DNA of 64,000 bases, taken from contig NZ_CP156084.1 in assembly GCF_040687965.1 (NCBI RefSeq), forward strand, positions 2,480,501 to 2,544,500, read 5' to 3'. Positions 59,824-64,000 of this stretch are shown here, one piece after another. Within the stretch, counting starts at the first letter, position 1. Every line of letters starts with the position of its first letter. A program made the translations under genes and the position numbers. The notes beneath the pieces were generated by a model that worked only from the letters and a program-made list of their open reading frames with translations, was not told where the DNA came from and did not search any database. This DNA comes from Methylocystis echinoides (lineage in GTDB: Bacteria > Pseudomonadota > Alphaproteobacteria > Rhizobiales > Beijerinckiaceae).

Positions 59824-60680
59824 GGCGGCGCTCCGATTGCGGTTCTGACGTCGAGAAGCTCGGGGAAGAAAGTCAGATCCACGATTTTTTTCAAGAATGC
59901 GACGCCGGACGAGCCGCCGGTGCCCGGCTTGTAGCCGATGATCCGCTCGACGGTCTTCATATGGCGGAAGCGCCAGAGCTGGTGATGCTCGTCGATGTCG
60001 ACGAGCTTCTCGCACAGGGCGTATTCTTTCCAATAGGCGCTCGGTTCGGCGTAGATGCGCTGGAAAACCTTGACGAGGTCGTCGCTTCGTTCATGAGGCT
60101 TGGTCCAATCGCGCGCGATGCTAGCGCTCGGCACCTCGTGCCCCGATCTGTGGAGATAACATAGAAATTCGTCATAGAGGCTGGGAGACTCGAGCTCCGC
60201 GCGGAGCTCGATAAGCGACGTTTCGTCGTGCGCGTAGAGTTGCAGAATATCGCCCTGCTTATTGCCTAGTATGAATTCGACCAGGCGAAACTGGCGCGAC
60301 TGGAGACCCGAGGCCGGTCCCAGCAAATGTCTGAACTGCACATATTCGCTGGGGGTGAGGGTTTCGAGCACCGACCACTGTTCGAATAACTGCTTTTGCG
60401 TCGCCTTCACGCGGGAAAGGATCTTCTCGCAGGGCTCGATGTCGTCGTGGCGAATATGCGCGCGGGCGGCGCGCAATTCGTGCAGCATGAGCTTGAACCA
60501 CAGCTCGGCGACCTGATGCTGAATGATAAACAGCATTTCGTCGTGGTGTGGGGGAGAGGAAAGCGGTTGCTGCGCGCTCAGGAGCTGGTCGAGCTGCAGG
60601 TAGCGGGCATAGTCGAGTTTTCCCGCGAGGTCGCGGCGGACTCCCGGTTCCAGGCGGTCCAGATGTCGCGGGTCAGCCAT
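59820..60680 (-). CDS. kynA: Tryptophan 2,3-dioxygenase
   Basis: A 286-aa heme enzyme converting tryptophan to N-formylkynurenine. Typical segments are [71 protein letters not shown] and [29 protein letters not shown], where the last holds the proximal heme His. Length is normal. First of the kynA-kynU pair. Confidence 0.95.
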   Translation of the reverse strand: MADPRHLDRLEPGVRRDLAGKLDYARYLQLDQLLSAQQPLSSPPHHDEMLFIIQHQVAELWFKLMLHELRAARAHIRHDDIEPCEKILSRVKATQKQLFEQWSVLETLTPSEYVQFRHLLGPASGLQSRQFRLVEFILGNKQGDILQLYAHDETSLIELRAELESPSLYDEFLCYLHRSGHEVPSASIARDWTKPHERSDDLVKVFQRIYAEPSAYWKEYALCEKLVDIDEHHQLWRFRHMKTVERIIGYKPGTGGSSGVAFLKKIVDLTFFPELLDVRTAIGAPP

Positions 60681-60872
60681 GGCGGTGCGCTCCTTGAAGC
60701 GGAGGCGTCGAATGTGATGGTAGAGCGCGGCCGCGTCGAGCGAAGCGTCGCAGCGACGGATATTTTTGTCATGGCGCGACGCCGGCCGCTGGATTCAACG
60801 CCTTGGGCCGGCCGCTTCACATGGCGCCGCGGCGCGCCATTTCTGGACCACCACGGTCTGGAGGCGCTCGTC

Positions 60873-61151
60873 ATGCCAAGAGAAAGCAAAGATCAGAAGG
60901 AAACCATCCACCGCGTCATGCACGAGTATAAGCATGGCGAGCTCAAAACGGCCGGCTCCGGCGCGAAGGTCAAGAACTCGCGGCAGGCGATTGCCATCGC
61001 TCTGCACGAGGCAGGCGCTACGAAACAGGAAAGCCCGGCGAAGAACAAGGCGACCCTGCGCAAGACTAAGGAGAAGGAGAGAAAGGGGCAGACGGCCGAG
61101 GCGGAAGCCGAGGGCAAGGCAGCGCAGGACCGCACGTTACGAGGCGAGTAA
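60873..61151 (+). CDS. DUF6496-like small basic protein
   Basis: A 92-aa Lys/Ala/Glu-rich protein (MPRESKDQKETIHRVMHEYKHGELKTAGSGAKVKNSRQAIAIALHEAG). The segment around NSRQAIAIALHEAG is the conserved core of a small family found widely in proteobacteria, of unknown function. The C-terminal half is a charged, low-complexity tail. Start ATG 60873 gives the family start; a longer upstream frame is antisense to kynA. Confidence 0.7.
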   Translation: MPRESKDQKETIHRVMHEYKHGELKTAGSGAKVKNSRQAIAIALHEAGATKQESPAKNKATLRKTKEKERKGQTAEAEAEGKAAQDRTLRGE

Positions 61152-61175
61152 ACTGAAGGAGAACGCCGCTTCGCG

Positions 61176-61757
61176 TCAGTGCGGATCGTGGCCCGCGACC
61201 TTCGGCTGGTCGTCCTCGATGGTGAAACTGCGCTGTGGCGACCGCATGCTCTGTTCCAGAGCAGCCAAGGCGTTGCGTTTTACTTTGGGCAGATCGGCGC
61301 GTGCGACGGAGACGAAGTCGGATGCGCCATGCGGACATCCGCGGTTCCCCTTGAAGACGACGATCGCGCCGTCGGTCACGACGCTATCGCCGGCGCGCAG
61401 CGTTTCGTCCCGGAGATAGGCGGTCGCGTTGTCGACTTTCGCGGCGCCGGGCGAGGCGCAAAGCGCGGCCCTGACAGGGCGCGATCCCGCAACATAGGGC
61501 CCATGCCCGGCGTCTTCGTCCTCGTCCTTCTTATCCTTCGCGACGCGCGCAGACTTGCGCTCATCGAGCGAACGGATGGAGAAGCCATCGCGCGCTTTCC
61601 GCTGGGGCCTCGCGCGCACAGGAGCCGGGGGCGGCGCGGCGCTTTCGCCGCCGCCGAAGAGGTCGTCGAGAAAATCCGCGCTTGCAGGCGCGCTGGCGAG
61701 GAGGAGGGTGAAGGCGGCGACAAGGCCGACGCTCTTGGAAAACCGGAAAATACGCAC
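61176..61757 (-). CDS. Secreted hypothetical protein
   Basis: A 193-aa protein with a clear signal peptide (MRIFRFSKSVGLVAAFTLLLASAPASA, cleavage near ASA-DF). A Pro/Arg-rich linker follows, then a C-terminal region with VDNATAYLRDETLRAGDSVVTDGAIVVFKGNRGCPHGASDF holding conserved-looking Cys and aromatic residues. Similar proteins of Rhizobiales lack a function. Periplasmic location is inferred. Lies after priA on the same strand. Confidence 0.65.
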   Translation of the reverse strand: MRIFRFSKSVGLVAAFTLLLASAPASADFLDDLFGGGESAAPPPAPVRARPQRKARDGFSIRSLDERKSARVAKDKKDEDEDAGHGPYVAGSRPVRAALCASPGAAKVDNATAYLRDETLRAGDSVVTDGAIVVFKGNRGCPHGASDFVSVARADLPKVKRNALAALEQSMRSPQRSFTIEDDQPKVAGHDPH

Positions 61758-61903
61758 GGCTCGGAGCCCCTCACACGTAAATTAAGACTTCGGTAACATA
61801 TCCGAACGACTCCGATCAAGCTGCGGTTGCTGCGGTTCACGCTTGCCGGCGCTCATCCGACGGTTTGTAGTTAATCTTATTGTTAAGCTGAAGTTATTAT
61901 GAG

Positions 61904-64000
61904 CTACAGGAACGTCTGGGGGTCGACGTCGATCTGCACGCGCACGCCGCCGCGCGGCTTCGGCGCCGCGTCGATCAGATCGCGCAGGAAGCTCTGTACG
62001 TCGGCGCTTCGCGGCGCCTTGACCAGCAGTCGGTAACGAAACCGCCCGCGAATGAGCGCAATCGGCGCTTCCGCGGGGCCGAGCAGCAGGATGTCCTCCG
62101 CCTCCGGCAGGCTGCCCGGCGCGGCGACGCGATAACGCGGCGCTGGCGGCAAATCATGGGCGGCGCGCGCCAGCGCGCGGGCGTGCGCTTCGGCCGTCGC
62201 AGCGTCCTTTGCGGAAACGATGAGCGCGGCGAGGCGCCCGTAGGGCGGCAGGCCCGCGCGTCGGCGTAGGGCGATTTCCTGCGCGTAGAACTTTTCAGCG
62301 TCGCCCGAGAGCAAGGCGGCGATGACCGGATGCTCGGGCTGGAACGTCTGAATCAGCGCGCGCCCCGGCTTGTCGCCGCGCCCGGCGCGCCCTGTCACCT
62401 GATTGAGCAATTGGAAAGTCCGCTCGGACGCGCGCGGATCGCCGCTGCCCAGACCCAGATCCGCGTCCACGACGCCGACGAGGGTGAGCTGCGGAAAATT
62501 ATGGCCCTTGGCGACAAGCTGCGTCCCGATAACGATGTCGAAGGCGCCCTTGGCGATGTCATCGAGTTCGCGCCGCAGCCGTTCCGCGCCGCCTGGAAAA
62601 TCCGACGAAAGAACCAGAACGCGCGCGTCGGGAAAAAGCGTCGCGGCTTCTTCGGCGAGACGCTCGACGCCGGGACCGCAGGCGGCGAGCGAGTCCGTCG
62701 CGTGACACTCGGGGCATGTGTCCGGCCGTCTTTCGACATGGCCGCAATGGTGGCAGACGAGCGCGCGGCGGAACCGATGCTCGACGAGCCAGGCGTCGCA
62801 TTGCCGGCAACGGAAGCGATGCCCGCAGTCGCGGCAGAGCGTGAGCGGCGCATAGCCGCGGCGATTGAGAAAGAGCAACGTCTGCTCGCCGCGCGCAATC
62901 GTTTCGGCAACCGCGGATGCAAGCCGCGGCGCAATCCAGCGGCCCCGCGACGGCCCTTCGCGCCGCATGTCGATCGGCTCGAGCAGCGGCATGGGACGCG
63001 CGCCGGCGCGGGCGTGCAGGCGCAGATGGCGATAGCGTCCGCTTTCTGCGTTGACGCGCGTCTCGATGGAAGGCGTCGCCGAAGCAAGCACGATGGCGGC
63101 GTGCTCGAAACGCGCGCGCACGACGGCCATGTCGCGGGCGTGGTAGCAGACGCCATCGTCCTGCTTATAGGCCGCTTCATGTTCCTCATCGACGACGATG
63201 AGCCGCAGATTGCAGAAGGGGAGAAACAGGGCGGAGCGCGCGCCCGCGACGACGCTGAGTTTGCCCGTCGCGGCCGCGCGCCAGATACGGGCGCGTTTTC
63301 TTGCGCTCACGCCCGAATGCCATTCGGCTGGCTTTTCGCCGAAGCGCGCGGCGAAGCGTTCGAGAAATTGCGCGGTGAGAGCGATCTCCGGCATCATCAC
63401 CAGCGCCTGCCCGCCGTCTTCAAGCGCCGCGGCGATGGCCTCGAAATAGACCTCGGTCTTTCCCGAGCCGGTGACGCCCTCGAGCAGGAAGGGCGCGTAG
63501 GCCTTCGCGCGCACGGCGGAGACCAGCGCTTTCGCGGCGTCGAACTGGGCGGGTTCGAGACTGGGCGGGGAATAGGCCGGATCGAGCGCCCCCGCCACGG
63601 GGTCCGGCGGCGCCGTCATTGCGACAAGCGCGCCGTCGTCGACGAGCGCGTCAATCACGGTCGGGCCGCAGCCGGCGGCTTCCGCGAGGGCCTTCTTCGA
63701 AAACGCCATGCCGCCCTCGGCCGCCGCCAGCACGCGCGCGCGGGTCGGGGTAAGACGTTCGGGGGCCTGGCCGGTTGCGCGGTAGAGCGTTCGCAGCGCC
63801 TCGGGCGCGGCCTCTTCCGCCGCGCGCGTTGCGAGCCGCAGCGCCATGCCGCGCGGCGTCAGCGTGTAGCGCGCCAGCCAGTCGATGAAGTCGCGCAGCG
63901 TCTGCGGCAGCGGCGGCCGGTCGAGCCGGGCCGCGACAGTCTTGAGATTTGCATGCGCTGGCGCGGGCGTCTCGGCCACAGACCAGACGACGCCATAGGC
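61904..64000 (-). CDS. priA: Primosomal protein N' (replication restart helicase PriA), 5' end outside window
   Basis: About 699 residues are visible and the frame continues past the right edge (AYGVVWSVAET precedes the first internal Met at 63979), so the start and part of the N-terminal DNA-binding domain are missing. Walker A is LLEGVTGSGKTEVY, the DEAH box is VVDEEHEAAYKQDD, and zinc-binding cysteines are in CRDCGHRFRCRQCD and CHHCGHVERRPDTCPEC. Helicase motifs V-VI include GTQLVAKGHNFPQ and QVTGRAGRGDKPG. It restarts stalled replication forks. Confidence 0.96.
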   Translation of the reverse strand, partial: AYGVVWSVAETPAPAHANLKTVAARLDRPPLPQTLRDFIDWLARYTLTPRGMALRLATRAAEEAAPEALRTLYRATGQAPERLTPTRARVLAAAEGGMAFSKKALAEAAGCGPTVIDALVDDGALVAMTAPPDPVAGALDPAYSPPSLEPAQFDAAKALVSAVRAKAYAPFLLEGVTGSGKTEVYFEAIAAALEDGGQALVMMPEIALTAQFLERFAARFGEKPAEWHSGVSARKRARIWRAAATGKLSVVAGARSALFLPFCNLRLIVVDEEHEAAYKQDDGVCYHARDMAVVRARFEHAAIVLASATPSIETRVNAESGRYRHLRLHARAGARPMPLLEPIDMRREGPSRGRWIAPRLASAVAETIARGEQTLLFLNRRGYAPLTLCRDCGHRFRCRQCDAWLVEHRFRRALVCHHCGHVERRPDTCPECHATDSLAACGPGVERLAEEAATLFPDARVLVLSSDFPGGAERLRRELDDIAKGAFDIVIGTQLVAKGHNFPQLTLVGVVDADLGLGSGDPRASERTFQLLNQVTGRAGRGDKPGRALIQTFQPEHPVIAALLSGDAEKFYAQEIALRRRAGLPPYGRLAALIVSAKDAATAEAHARALARAAHDLPPAPRYRVAAPGSLPEAEDILLLGPAEAPIALIRGRFRYRLLVKAPRSADVQSFLRDLIDAAPKPRGGVRVQIDVDPQTFL

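Noticed and set aside
61871-61886. CtrA box before the secreted hypothetical gene
   Set aside because: TTAA and TTAA are separated by 8 bases, not 7, and the site lies next to the priA 3' end; chance match in AT-richer DNA is likely.

Overview
The window looks like chromosome of a high-GC alphaproteobacterium of the Rhizobiales (Hyphomicrobiales). The evidence is a rhizobial-type flagellar locus (FtcR, FlbT, FlaF, short FlgD), TTAA-N7-TTAA boxes of CtrA type, a class I PHA synthase, an HPF protein fused to a cold-shock domain, and an SmbP-like protein. A methylotroph or methanotroph of the Methylocystaceae/Beijerinckiaceae type is plausible, but no methane or alkene monooxygenase gene lies in the window, so this is inference.

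Layout. 0-2.3 kb: dnaJ (partial) and dnaK on the minus strand. 2.5-7.3 kb: RND efflux pair with a TetR regulator. 7.4-17.9 kb: housekeeping genes (nitrilase-family amidase, IHF alpha, SbmA/YddA-type ABC exporter, rlmE, adenine/adenosine deaminase, MgtC, MFS exporter, radC, map, CinA-like, gpt). 17.98-18.28 kb: a tRNA-Leu(UAA) gene interrupted by a 219-nt group I intron. 18.4-22.6 kb: small secreted His-rich and SmbP-like proteins, an amino-acid permease and alanine dehydrogenase. 22.6-34.7 kb: flagellar locus, with ftcR under a CtrA-type TTAA array and a 13-gene minus-strand run from flgE to a FliL-like gene. 34.8-40.7 kb: PilZ protein, a lipoprotein, phaC behind an attenuator-like leader, and minCDE behind a CtrA box.

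40.7-57.9 kb is the most distinctive part: a coenzyme M-dependent epoxide catabolism locus. A tightly packed minus-strand operon (mostly 4-base overlaps) encodes epoxyalkane:CoM transferase (xecA), a small zinc-ribbon protein, a GMC oxidoreductase, a two-subunit CoA transferase, an unknown 308-aa protein, the bacterial CoM biosynthesis set (ComA-type phosphosulfolactate synthase, two aspartase/fumarase-superfamily lyases, a PLP-dependent desulfhydrase-like enzyme) and an ADP-forming acyl-CoA synthetase. Beside it, a dienelactone hydrolase-family gene faces a LuxR-type regulator, which is followed by 2-ketopropyl-CoM oxidoreductase/carboxylase (xecC) and an (S)-hydroxypropyl-CoM dehydrogenase-like SDR (xecE). 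Together they would make CoM, use it to open a short epoxide, oxidise and carboxylate the conjugate to acetoacetate, and activate the product to a CoA thioester. The epoxide-forming monooxygenase and a recognisable decarboxylase for CoM synthesis are missing from the window.

57.9-64 kb: HPF/cold-shock protein, a kynA-kynU tryptophan catabolism pair, a small basic DUF6496-like protein, a secreted hypothetical protein and priA, which runs off the right edge. No insertion sequence, prophage, CRISPR array or rRNA gene was seen. Very long antisense ORFs over dnaK, the RND pump, phaC and the MFS gene are GC-rich shadows and are not annotated.
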